Of a stretch of DNA of 64,000 bases, positions 1 through 15,966 are shown piece after piece. Origin of the DNA: Epinephelus fuscoguttatus (taxonomy: Eukaryota > Chordata > Actinopteri > Perciformes > Serranidae). A program made the position numbers and the translations under genes. The stretch spans positions 27,600,339 to 27,664,338 of the forward strand of contig NC_064757.1 in assembly GCF_011397635.1 (NCBI RefSeq). The letters are read 5' to 3'. Below the pieces are notes generated by a model. It did no database searches. It saw only the letters and a program-made list of their open reading frames with translations, and was not told the DNA's origin. How positions within the stretch are numbered: position 1 is the first letter of the stretch; every line of letters starts with the position of its first letter.

Positions 1-826
1 CATATTTTGTAAAGTAAAAATAGTGATGCGCTACTGATTCACCTCACACATTAAAAAGAAGGTTATTAAAGGAGAAGTCCGGTATTTTGCACTTTGAGCC
101 CCATCTCTGGGTTGGTTATGATGAAATAGAGTGGTTGAGACCAAAATTTTGACGAGCGCTCCTTTTTGGAGAATTTGGCTTTCCCTGGCTTAACAATACA
201 GTCTATGGCCATGTGTAAATCTGTCTTAAAACCACTCTAAACGTTTGTTTTCAAAGCCATGAAACTCCAAAGCCAAATTCTCCGAATTCTCTGGATGTTA
301 CCCGCTGCTGCTACTTAGCTTGTGCTAACACTGTGGAGACAGTCCCTCAGCACAGTGTCTAATCTGTGTCGGGCGGTTGGAGATCAGACCCTTGGTGCAA
401 TCCTGTTTTCCTCTGGAACTGTGAAAGACGTCCACACCGTGACATGTTTTGCCATCTAGACAGCATGTTGAAGTTGTTACTGTTCTTCTTCTGTGTGTTT
501 ATTGGCAGCTCGCAAACCAAGTTTAGAGATACATGTACTCCCACCCACTGTGTCGGGTGAGTTGATGCCGCCATTGTTAAGTCAATGAAAGCAGTCTGGC
601 TTCGTATTATCGGTGCTGTTTATCGGCTTTAATTTTAATTATCGGAAAACTGCAAATTTATAAAAATGTCCCATTATCGGCTGATAATTTATCGGGCTGA
701 TATATCGTGCATCCCTAGTATTTATGTTTCTTGATTGTTGCAAGACCTGTTTGATATAATTTTCTCTTACTATGTTAATGTTATGCACGAAAACATGTAA
801 GCTAATAACAAAAGCTCAATCCCTGC
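1..826. repeat. Repeat-rich left flank, no gene
   Basis: No coding exon is visible. A TTAA at 66-69 followed by AGGAGAAGTCCGG looks like one end of a TTAA-type fish DNA element; its other end was not found. Bases about 590-720 are rich in TATCGG words and end in TCGTGCATCCCTAGTA, which resembles the terminus of a widespread fish hAT-like repeat. The open frames at 359-574 lie inside this repeat and match no family I recognise. Confidence 0.45.
818..826. repeat. Target-site duplication, left copy
   Basis: AATCCCTGC directly abuts the left arm of the foldback element and is repeated exactly at 1275-1283. Confidence 0.8.
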
Positions 827-1274
827 TAGCCTTGGACCAAGACGTTCATTGCATGAACGTCTTGAAAATGTTCATTGCATGAATGTCTTGAAAACAAACC
901 CTGTTTTTCGTGTGGAGGTTCCCGGTCTAGACCGATTAACGTCTCCATAAACTTTCAAATCAAATATGTAATGTAATCACCTCATAGGCACAGATGTTAG
1001 GAAGGTGTACGGGGGTTGCTGTGTGTTTGCATTGCAGGACAAAGAAGGGGTGAAGAAAATTTCAGACATCCGAGATAAAAATGCATGTTTATTGAACAAC
1101 AACGGATATACAAACACACGGCAACCCCCGTACACCTTCCTAACATCTGTGCCTATGAGGTGAGTACATTACGTTTGATTTGAAAGTTTATGGAGACATG
1201 AATCGGTCTAGACCGGGAACCCCCACACGAAAAACAGGGTTCGTTCATGTAATGAACGTCTTGGTCCAAGGCTA
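827..1274. mobile_element. Foldback element with ~190-bp inverted arms and 9-bp target duplication
   Basis: The left arm (827 to about 1032) and right arm (about 1093-1274) are inverted copies of each other, with only a few mismatches plus one extra stretch of about 35 bp in the left arm. The interior is only about 60 bp. The element starts TAGCCTTGGACCAAGACG and ends with the complement. It is bounded by a perfect direct repeat AATCCCTGC at 818-826 and 1275-1283. Long terminal inverted repeats with a 9-bp duplication are typical of Mutator-like (MULE, including NOF/foldback) transposons, so I infer a non-autonomous MULE-type element. It encodes no transposase. Confidence 0.8.
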
Positions 1275-1283
1275 AATCCCTGC
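1275..1283. repeat. Target-site duplication, right copy
   Basis: AATCCCTGC directly abuts the right arm and matches 818-826 exactly. Confidence 0.8.
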
Positions 1284-3620
1284 CAGACTGTAACCGATTG
1301 GTTCTGAGATTGCATTTTGGCTAATGCATTTGCTCTCCACGTAGACTGTTTAAACTTGAGGGCCCTCGCTGTGTTCATTAGAGTTGGACGCAGACTTGCC
1401 AGGACATTTTGATCCATGAGCAAAACAAAAAAGTATTGTAGGTTCTATTTTTAAGGGAGAAAACGTTTAAGAGAGCTGATTGTAGGAAATGACACATATC
1501 AGACAAAGAAGCATAAATAGTCAGCTACACTGCTGAGCAAAAGTGGCCACAACATTATACCTGGTGACTCATTCTCAACATCATACGTATCTGAACACCT
1601 GGAAGAAACCGAATACACCGAGAAACCAACGTGCAACTTCTTACATGCTTGAACATGTTTTTGTAGGTAAGACTACATTATTTGACTAAGTTTGTAGTGG
1701 CAGCTTTGTAAGGTTGAACTCTGTGCATTGCTCATCTTTCCGGTCGATACTGTAGGCTACAGCAGAGAATGGGCAAAGCTACAGTCATCCCAGCTCCCTC
1801 TACAGTACATCTGTTTTTGTCCATATAGTAGGAGGAGGAGTGCTGACATTTGATATGCAAAGGCCTTCTAATCCCCGAAGTGCATCCCAGTGTATGCACA
1901 TATCAAAGTGCGTGTTTTTCTCTTTTTTCTCTGGCAGAATATGCCTACTATCACTTTTAATACCAAACTGACTCACTCCTCTGCCTGCAGAGAGCTTCAT
2001 GATAGAAGCTGAGGTATAAAGATTCCCTTTGTCACTCCAGCTTAGACTCATTCCAGAGCTAAGTCTGTCTGCGTGCACAAGACTTTTTCCCACTGTCAAC
2101 GTGACATTGCTAAGGAACAGCAGCTTTGTGTGGGTGATACTGAAAGCGGGCAGTGTTATAACAAGACAGTGACACTAAGAACATCGAGTGAACTTGCACT
2201 CTCTGCTCTTTGAACTCCACAGGGTTTTCTAATTAGCTCATCTACGTGTTCTGCTTACGGACATGTAGAAAGTTCCCATGAGGCCAATAAAGATGATCTG
2301 CTCACATTTGCTGACTCACAGAAGAGATCCTGACTTACCCTGAATTTTCGCTTACAGTAATCATTAAAGAGGCTGAATCCACATCGGCAAAGGGAATGCT
2401 TTCCCTCACGTAACCTCAGAGAAACGGTCACTTTTCCTTTCGCTCACTTGCAAAGAAGCAGCAGGCTGTTATTAATTTAGTTCATCGTATTGCATCCATC
2501 TGCTGGAGATGCTGCACTCCTTTTCAGATGTTAGGACCAGGGCTAAAAATGCCTAAAGGCCAGAAAAATTCACATCAACAACCAAATCTATTTCTGTCTG
2601 ACTGAAGCGTCCATTCCAGGGGCCATTACTGTCAAAACACGCACACTCAGACCGGGAGGTGTCGTCATGAATAATTCCTGCTCCTTCTTCTTGTAGGCTA
2701 CTTCCTGCTCTGCTTCTGTCTGTGTGGGTATGTTTATGCATGAGGTATTCATTATTGAACTATGAAGAGCACTGATATTCTGTGAACATCCAAAGGGATG
2801 ACTCAAACATCCATGTTTAACTTCCATCATTACATAAGCTTCGGAAGGTGAAGAGGTGTTCAACAGACAGCTGGATCAGATACACGTGTGGAGAACAGAG
2901 AGAGGAATCAGCTAATCAGTGGCAGAAGTTACAGTTTTAGCACAAGTGTGTCAGGACATGAGCTCTGACTTTTAGCAGGGAGAAGCTGTGCCAGATGTCT
3001 TTTACGCAGCTTTCATTGATTTCCCACTAAATTGGTCAGCGGTTGCTTGTTGCCATGGTTACAGTCAGTGAATGTGAAAGGATGTCTAAGAATGACTACT
3101 AGCCTCGAGAGCTCTGATGCAATTGCTGACATAGTACGACACAGCCTGTCATTTTATTAGGCTCTCCTTCTAGCTGCACATGTCACCGTTTGGCTGTCTT
3201 TTCCGTCTGTACTTCCGAGCCACCCAGCTGGCCTATCTGTCGATGATGCCCTTATTTGTATGCAAAGTAACGCGTGTGCGCCTGTTTGTGCGAGACAAGG
3301 TCAGCCCCGTCAAACAGTCTTTGCCATCCTCCATTTATCATTGAGGAGGAAAACTTAACAAAGACAGAGCCCTGAACCAGAGTGTAAACAACTTCACTGT
3401 AAACATGCCCTCTATCATGTATCCATCTCTCTCTGTGCCCATTTCCTGTTGATGTTTAAAGATGAAATACTTGCTTTGACTTGGGCCACTGCACAGATAC
3501 AAGTGTGGTTTAATCAAATTATCATCACACTGTACAGTACATGAACTAATGAACTGCTAATTGCAAATACAACCATACACAAGCCATTTGCAGGTCTGTT
3601 TAAATGCATTTAAAAGACAA
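1284..3620. other. Intergenic, no gene recognised
   Basis: Both strands show only short open frames without splice-consistent neighbours or known motifs. The one motif noted is an RFX X-box-like GTTGCCATGGTTAC at about 3049-3062. Nothing else is supported. Confidence 0.5.
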
Positions 3621-4341
3621 TAAAGGAATACCTTACCCATAGAATGACCATTTGTAAATCAATTAGTCATACCTTGAATTTATGAAGACTTTTTTCTCAC
3701 ATGCATCACATGCAAACATATTGATTTATGAATTGATTCGAGACCACCTTCAACAACAGCAAGACTGTATCAAAGATTTGTTAACATACTCTCACACAAC
3801 TCGTGCAGTATTAGTGGTCGTAGTTTTGCTGTTGTTAAATGTGGTCCCCAGTCAATCATTTAATTTATTCATTTTCCATAACTGCTTATGTCGTTGGGGG
3901 TCACGGAGGGTCTGGAGCCTATCCCAGCTGACATCGAGCATGAGGCGGGGTACACCCTGGAAAAGGTCGCCAGACTATCACAGGGCTGACACATAGAGAC
4001 AGACAACCATTCACGCTCACATTCAAACCTATGGGCAATTTAGGGTCACCAATTAACCTGCATGTCTTTGGATTGTGGGGGAGAAACCGGAGCACCTGGA
4101 GAAAACCCATGCTGACATGGGGAGAACATGCAAACTCCTCCACCTTGGGGTTCAAACCCCCCACCTCAGGTACAAACCAGGAACCCTCTTCCTGTGAGGG
4201 GACAATGCTAACCACTGCACCACCATGCTGCCTCCAATCACTCAATAAACCAATGTTTGCTGTTTTCCATGGAGGCATGCAAGAGAAAGTTTTCTTCACA
4301 AATGGTCATTTTATGGGTGAAGTATTCCTTCAATACCAGGC
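3621..4341. mobile_element. TTAA-type element (AGGAATACTTCA family), split by a nested repeat
   Basis: The left end reads TAAAGGAATACCTTACCC with the family signature ATGACCATTTGTAAATCA. The right end (about 4270-4341) has GCATGCAAGAGAAAG and GGTGAAGTATTCCTT. The same left and right sequences occur uninterrupted at 13,633-14,366 and, eroded, at 48,490-49,207. Between the two halves lies an unrelated repeat (about 3868-4255), so this copy was hit by a later insertion. The flanking TTAA sites have decayed. Confidence 0.6.
3868..4255. repeat. Abundant dispersed fish repeat, nested
   Basis: The sequence contains words I recognise from a very common fish interspersed repeat: ACATAGAGACAGACAACC, GGTCACCAATTAACCTGCA and GGGGAGAACATGCAAACTCC. 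I cannot assign a named family. The open frames here (4031-4378 plus, 3919-4299 minus) are repeat-derived and are not genes. Confidence 0.6.
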
Positions 4342-4490
4342 TTCAGACTCAGAAAATGCAATAACAGTAAACATCTAATAACTCTTCAAGCAGCCCAAGA
4401 GAAAATTGTGTGTCTGAAAATAAAAATGGGTATAAACACTCAAGAGAAGACAAAGCACTCAGGTTTGTTTTTTTTTTTTACAAAATGCTC

Positions 4491-4496
4491 TTTATT
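4491..4496 (-). terminator. plk2: plk2 polyadenylation signal
   Basis: AATAAA on the minus strand lies about 840 nt after the stop codon. The A-rich transcript sequence about 15 nt beyond fits a cleavage region. Confidence 0.6.
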
Positions 4497-4498
4497 AT

Positions 4499-4511
4499 TA
4501 AATAAATAAAT
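4499..4511 (-). promoter_or_regulatory. plk2: AU-rich mRNA-decay element in plk2 3' UTR
   Basis: On the minus strand the sequence is ATTTATTTATTTA, three overlapping AUUUA pentamers, directly upstream of the poly(A) signal. This is a class II ARE-type arrangement, known in rapidly turned-over early-response mRNAs. Confidence 0.6.
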
Positions 4512-5333
4512 ACTGCACTTTTTTTACACAATAAGTTATTTAGCACATTTTCTACCATGGTGATAATGGCTCTTAAGGGATCCTTAAAAGTCCCCTGGTA
4601 CTGTTTTTTAAATGTAATGCTCTCCCCCTCTCTCCTCCCCCTCACATCATCCATCCAGTTCCCAGCTCAATGTGCTGAGTCCATCCGTCATTAAAGAGAA
4701 CAAATCACAGTTTTAAAAGTTAGTGTGATGTTACACCTCTCCCACTCACTCACACATATAAACTGCCGAACTCTGTGGCATCCACACACATCTAGCGAAT
4801 CATTTCTCTGCATTGGTGAGTCGGCTTTGACAGACACTGTACATCATTTACAATATTCCACAGTCGAGCATCAGTTAATGGATTACCTCTATAAAACTGC
4901 ATCAACTATACTGTACACATTCAAGCTGGTGCCAGCCCAGCCTGTCTTAACTTTCGAAATATCCCTCTTTTTTCCCCCGCCAGAAAACATCTGGGGTTCA
5001 CATTCGTACCAACATACTCGTTCCAACACATTCAGTCTTTCCTCTCCTCCAACAATCAACATACAAATCAGCCCTTTAACCATCCTCTGTCATTGTGCTA
5101 CATTTCATTCCCCACATCCACAGTCTGTTTGTTCTGTCTTTTCAGCTGCACCTCTGCTGAGTCATTAAGGTGCAACAGTGAGGGAATGTTAATTAAGTCT
5201 TCAACGGTCCATCCTCAAACTCGTCCTTCCCACACAGATTCCTTCAGAATCCTGGATCCACTGCAGCACTGCTGCAGTAGCACGATGCACAGATTTCTTT
5301 GTGTATCACCATCCAGAACACATTATTGTGGAT

Positions 5334-10866
<5,533 letters not shown>

Positions 10867-10923
10867 GAGAGGTGGTTGATCGTCCCGGACTCAGAATGCA
10901 GCCCGGAGAGTCCGTCTCTGAGA

Positions 10924-10930
10924 ATTTATA
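10924..10930 (-). promoter_or_regulatory. plk2: plk2 TATA box
   Basis: TATAAAT on the minus strand is 58 bp upstream of the plk2 start codon. Transcription would then begin near 10,895 and give a short 5' UTR. It sits about 42 bp downstream of a full CRE, a compact inducible-promoter layout. Confidence 0.65.
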
Positions 10931-10971
10931 CCCTGGCACCCACCCCACCCCGCTGTCTGCCGCCCTCTGTC

Positions 10972-10979
10972 TGACGTCA
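10972..10979. promoter_or_regulatory. plk2: Full CRE palindrome in plk2 promoter
   Basis: TGACGTCA is the perfect CREB/ATF palindrome, about 42 bp upstream of the TATA box. PLK2/SNK is an activity- and serum-induced gene in mammals, so a functional CRE is plausible. Confidence 0.65.
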
Positions 10980-13059
10980 CGGTGTGAAACGAGAGCATGA
11001 GGTCTGCCTGATATCGATTACCTTGCATGTACGTTCGTGTTGATGATGGCACGGACATGAAATGAAAAGGAAGAAAAACAGCCTGTGGGTTCTAATCTTT
11101 AATAAGTTTATGAATTCCCACGATTATTTGCATCACAAGTCGCCACCCACGGCAATCATTCACACAGACGTGTTCTGTCATATACAGCTTTTGTTCATTG
11201 AACAGGCAGGTGAATGAACCTTTTACATGTTGGTGCACAATATACTCCAAGGCAATGAAAAGCTAATGCATTTTGGTCGATAAAACAACCACCTTGCAGA
11301 GGAAGAACATGATCTGTATTCTGTTCAGACTCAGCTCATCCTCTGTTTTTGCACCAAAGTCAGTTTGGAGCACTAGCACCCTCAGGTGGAGATTTTGTAT
11401 ATCATTTTAAGGAATACTTCACCTATAAAATGATCATTTGTAATTCACGGTGTTTTCACATATAGTCCTTTTTAAACAAGCCGAACTCAGTCCTCTTAAA
11501 GTGCACCAAAAAGTGGACCAACAGAGAAAGGACTTGAAAGAGACTTCAGCTCTGATGGTGACTCTGTCCTCTTTCTGTTCACACTATGGCCTATGTAATA
11601 TATTGACATAATTTTGGTTTTTACTTTGACATGGCACTGCATTGCAGTTATGAAGCCCCTTGCTTTCAAATTAACTTAAAATTGGAGGAAAATCTTAGTG
11701 TTTCTGTGCTGTAGACTGTTGTATTCTACATTCCACATCTGGAGACATGCAGTATATTCCATGGACCAAACTACTGGTCCTGTGTCCTTTTTACAGGCAG
11801 ACATGGTTTTGTCTGATTGCAATAGCATGTGATCTAGAGGTCTAAATACAATGGCAAAGAGCAAAGCGAACCTGGAGTGCTTTGTGTTCACAAAGCACAG
11901 GTAAAGTGAACCGCACCACAGACTTGGAAGCAAACCAAACTCAGACCACCTCCTGAGGAACAGCGCAGGTTACAAACCTGTTCCACCTTTAAAACTATGT
12001 TTACCAAAGACTGTTTATGGTATAGCAACTAGACACTGAAATGTGAGACTTTATTAGAGTGTTTATAGTGGAGTTAGAGTGGGGAGATTGTGCAGGTGTC
12101 AGAACATTGGAAGATTACTGTTCTGACTTGCAGATGTGGGTCTTTTTTTTCCGAGGCCTACAGACTATGACAGTGTCACTGCAGTTGCTACAGTAGGACA
12201 AGTTCATTGATGTGCAAAACGGAGAGCAGGTTTCTCAACCAAGGCTTCATAATCCATCAAATTTGTTACCTTAACAACACAAAATGTTTAGAATGTTCTA
12301 GTCTTCATCCAAATAAAATCACAGACTTTGTTCACAAGAAAATGGCAAAATATTCAAAATGCTTTATCTTGCCATGTTCATTAAATTTTGATATGAATCA
12401 AATCATTTCACACTGAAATCTCGCTTTAATGCTGACAGACAGACAGACAGACAGACAGTTAGAAATATAACCATGGTTCTCTGACTAAAGCAAATACACA
12501 TTTCGCTACCCACTTACTCCATCTAACCCACAAGGGTCAGGTTGCACAGATAATTATTCTGGACTGTGCACAATATGAAAACATCTTTGTGCCTTACCCT
12601 CAGTGGCTGCCTAGGAGACCCACTGAATACATTTAACAATGGCCTTGAGCTGGAGACTTATTTATTTCTTGAAGAAACACAACAAATGAATCTTTGACAC
12701 AAAAGCAAAGCTGAACAAAACTATTGAATAACACACACAAACAATGACCTCCTGTAGCATGCTACTCAAGGGGTTTATTTCTGTTGATGTGGGGGTAAAA
12801 TTATCTTTAGTGGAGGAGCTCTTAGAGCTTTCCAGATAGTGGTGCACGGTGGTATTTATAACAAGATTGTCGGCTGGATGGCAAAGGTTCAGTCTGTTCT
12901 GGCTGTGCAAAGATGGAACAAATACTGCAGGGGATATGTGATGTCAAAATCATCCTGACATCTTGCTTAGTCAGAGTCCCTCTCATCCTTGCAATGTTCA
13001 AAGACATCTTTCAAAAGGATCATTCCTGATCAGTGCTCATAAGTGACAAGTATCACAAA
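10980..13059. other. plk2-antkmt intergenic region
   Basis: The two genes are on the same strand: plk2 begins at the left edge and antkmt ends at the right edge. A fragment at about 11,406-11,456 (TTTTAAGGAATACTTCACC) matches the left end of the AGGAATACTTCA TTAA-type family. The rest shows no exon or RNA gene I can support. Confidence 0.5.
12434..12458. repeat. (GACA)n microsatellite
   Basis: About six uninterrupted tetranucleotide units in intergenic sequence. Confidence 0.9.
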
Positions 13060-13065
13060 TTTATT
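13060..13065 (-). terminator. antkmt: Candidate antkmt polyadenylation signal
   Basis: AATAAA on minus, about 52 nt past the stop codon. Other candidates lie at 12,774-12,779 and 12,661-12,666, so the cleavage site is uncertain. Confidence 0.35.
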
Positions 13066-13116
13066 TATGATGACCTACTAAAAATGTGTTTTCTTTGTCT
13101 GGGATTCTTTCAAATA

Positions 13117-15966
13117 TCACAATTTTGTTAATTTCTGGTCCATGAAAACAGAGGAGTGTCTGGAGGGTTCGGTGCTGTTGAGAATAACAGTGCTAGTGTC
13201 TTGTCTCTTGCTCAGGTGTGAGCGCACAGTGCTCATGTCATAAGCAAAAGTCAAGTCGAGACCAGAGCCGACACACGATTGTTGTGGCCAGTTGGGGAAA
13301 GGAAAACGACAGGCAATGACACGAGCATCATCCGGAAGCTCTTTCAGTAACTTCTCACCCAGGACCTCCATCTGCAAACCAATCAGAAACAGTTATAAAT
13401 AAGTCAATTAGCAATGAAATGCTATGTATGCTAAATGACTTTTACAGCATCAAAAGCTCTACAGGGAGGCAAAAAAATAATTCTGCGTATTAGAAAAACC
13501 CACCACTCCTGGAGCAAGGAAAGCTGTCACATTGTTGTACCTCGATAAATCAGTCTATGAAAGAACAAAAGACACAAATAGGGTCATAAAACAACTTTGA
13601 TCTGGTTTGAGGGAAGGAATTGTTTTTGTTAAAGGAATACTTCAACCACAAATGACCATTTGTATATCAGCTACTCACTTGTGTTACATTGAATTCACAA
13701 AGATAACTTTGTTTTTCTCGCATACTTTTATGGAACAAAGAATCTGAAAATGGAGACCATTCTTGATCACCCCTTTAAGTAAAAGGGATTGGCATTTAAC
13801 AATAGCAAAACTACACCAACACTCCTGTTTGCCATCTTTAACACAACTTGCCATGTCTAATTTTTCCAGTCATATGCTCAGTACTTCCCAAACAGACAGC
13901 CCTCTCCAAAGGGGAACTGAGCTGAAAGTAAAAATATCCTTGCTCTCTTCAAAGCCAGACTCCATTGACAAAAACAGTAATTTTACCTTGTAGAACATGG
14001 AAGCTGCTGGTCTACCACTACCTCAATCATTTGTTTGTTTCTCTGTGTTTATGTGTGACTTTGCTGAATCGGAACAATCCCTTTAAAACACCGAACCGGG
14101 CTGTCTCAAAAGTATTGAACACACAACTGGATAAATTTGATTTAGATTATGCTGTATGAGTTGTGTGAGAGGTTGTCAGTGGATGTTTTGATATAGTTTG
14201 CTGTTGTTAAATGTTGTTTAATGAGGACCCCTATAACTTCAACTCATCAAGAATGTTCTCCCTTTTTGAATGCTTCGTTCACCAGAGGCATTCAAGATAA
14301 ACAATGTTTTCATCAAAGAAACAAAGAAGCTCCAAGAAGAAAAAGTAGCATGGGCTGAATATTCCTTTAAAGTCTTACCTTCCAGAAATCCTTTTTAACA
14401 AAGGTAGCCTGGCTGGGGGGCACTCCATTCCAGCTGGCCTTGTTCCTGGCATAGGCTACTAAAATGGAGTTAATCTCAAACCCTGTGCATTGGAAACCAG
14501 CAGAAGATGCCGCAAACACCTGGGAAAACAAATATGATGATTTAAAATACAACAGCAGTACCAAACAGAACACACATCACACTTAGATTTAAAATTAACT
14601 CATGAAAATAACAATTTTAGAGTCAGATTTGCGCTCTAGTTTTTGGCCATAAATGAATGTGATTGAAAACTATTTGCATTGGCTGGGTAACTTGAATCCC
14701 ACTCACTGGCTACACTTATATAAAACAAAGGCAGAGTCCAGATTTGCAGTTCGGACAGAGGGAATTCTTCACACTTATTTTCGTAAAACACTCACAGTCC
14801 ACATACCAGTCTTCCATCTCCTGATCCCAGATCTGCTAAGCGACCTGTCCGACCCTCCAGCAGCTGCATAATGTTCAGTGTCTGAACTTTGCTGGAGGGT
14901 AAATAAGGAACCTGGACCACAGTATAAACACAAAGTCAGTCAATACAAGTCACAATATGAGCCCTACTGTAGATAAGTCTGCATCAAGCTCGACTGAAAG
15001 GGAGAGTTCAAGAGAAATCATGACACTCTAACCAAGACTACAGCAACGTGATTTTCTTTTTCATGTAAAAACACCTCTGTATATGCTTTTCCTTTTACTT
15101 CTGCTGACAACAGTCCAGTCTTTTGAGTGCTGTGACTACAGTATAACCTTGAATCTGATCTCCCACTCACTGACAGTGGATCTGACATTATCTGTCTGAG
15201 TGACAAATTCTGCAGGGCTCTCTCTTGTCTCTAGCTGAGGTGCACTGGGTTTAGGATATACAGTCGCTGGCAGGATAAACAAATCATTGTGTCATTCATC
15301 CAAAAAAATCACAGGTCAGAGATATAATAAACAAACATGGAAAAGCTGTTACGTTTTAATCATATTTTATGTATTAGTATTAGCTGTTTAACTGCTTCTT
15401 TTTGCTTTGAAATATCAGATTCTCCATGCAACAAAAACAGCGTCAGCATTACCTAACTTCTGATAATCTGCTCCTGATCATCATGTTTTCCTGTTCATCT
15501 TGTTCCGACAGGGAACAAAAATAGTACACGAACCATTATGTTACGACAATAGACTTCAGATTGACATACTGTAGAAAATGGTGCAGCTCTCCATGACACA
15601 TAATGGCGGTTACAGACTTACCATTTTCTTCTCGCTAGCGCAAAACACTAAGCTCCAAAATAAGCAAATCATCGTTATTGTGCAAGTTATGTTCTGTCTT
15701 TTGATTTCACACAAACATGCAGCACTTGGTATTTGAAAGGATGTAAAGAAAGCAAAGCCAGCAGGTAAAAACAGAAAATAAAAGGGAATCTCAAGCACCT
15801 TGAGGTTCATTGGGATTTTGCGAAATCCAGGCAGAGAAAACAGGCTCCATAGTCCGTAGAGGCCTGTGAGGAGAGAGCCTACGCAGGCCGACAGGACGGG
15901 ATGGGGTTTGGTGGTGGGAAGGACCTTGCCATAATCCTGCAGAATCACTTCAATGGAGTCCTCCAT
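13117..15966 (-). CDS. antkmt: FAM173-family mitochondrial protein-lysine methyltransferase (ANTKMT-like), 5 exons
   Basis: Minus-strand exons 15799-15966, 14807-14911, 14379-14519, 13504-13554 and 13117-13371 join in frame to 239 aa. A hydrophobic segment at about 24-46 is the expected membrane anchor. The SAM-binding motif I is LADLGSGDGR (81-90), with acidic post-motif Glu106 in GFEIN. The family block DDARVIACRFPFPNW lies in the last exon. ANTKMT trimethylates a lysine of the adenine nucleotide translocase, and its paralogue ATPSCKMT modifies ATP synthase subunit c. The stretch PGFRKIPMNLKVPYLP, the block KKDFWK and FLAPGV favour ANTKMT, whereas RVIACRFPFP also suits ATPSCKMT. One deviation: the usual GYELNPW reads GFEINSI. 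It may be the orthologue or a fish paralogue. Confidence 0.8.
13633..14366. mobile_element. TTAA-flanked element filling antkmt intron 3
   Basis: Intact TTAA sites lie at 13,629-13,632 and 14,367-14,370. The ends are inverted: AGGAATACTTCAACC on the left and, complemented, AGGAATATTCAGCCC on the right. Length is 734 bp with no transposase. TTAA duplication is the hallmark of piggyBac-type insertion. Related copies are at 3621-4341, about 11,408 and 48,490-49,207. Confidence 0.75.

Larger units (their letters stand above)
4475..5333 (-). other. plk2: plk2 3' untranslated region
   Basis: The minus-strand sequence from the plk2 stop codon runs to an AATAAA signal (4491-4496, read on minus) followed by a T/A run near 4470. 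About 860 nt is a normal length for a plk2 3' UTR. It contains no open frame of note and ends with an AU-rich element. Confidence 0.65.

Noticed and set aside
3919-4378. Overlapping frames of 115-126 aa
   Set aside because: They lie inside an abundant fish interspersed repeat.
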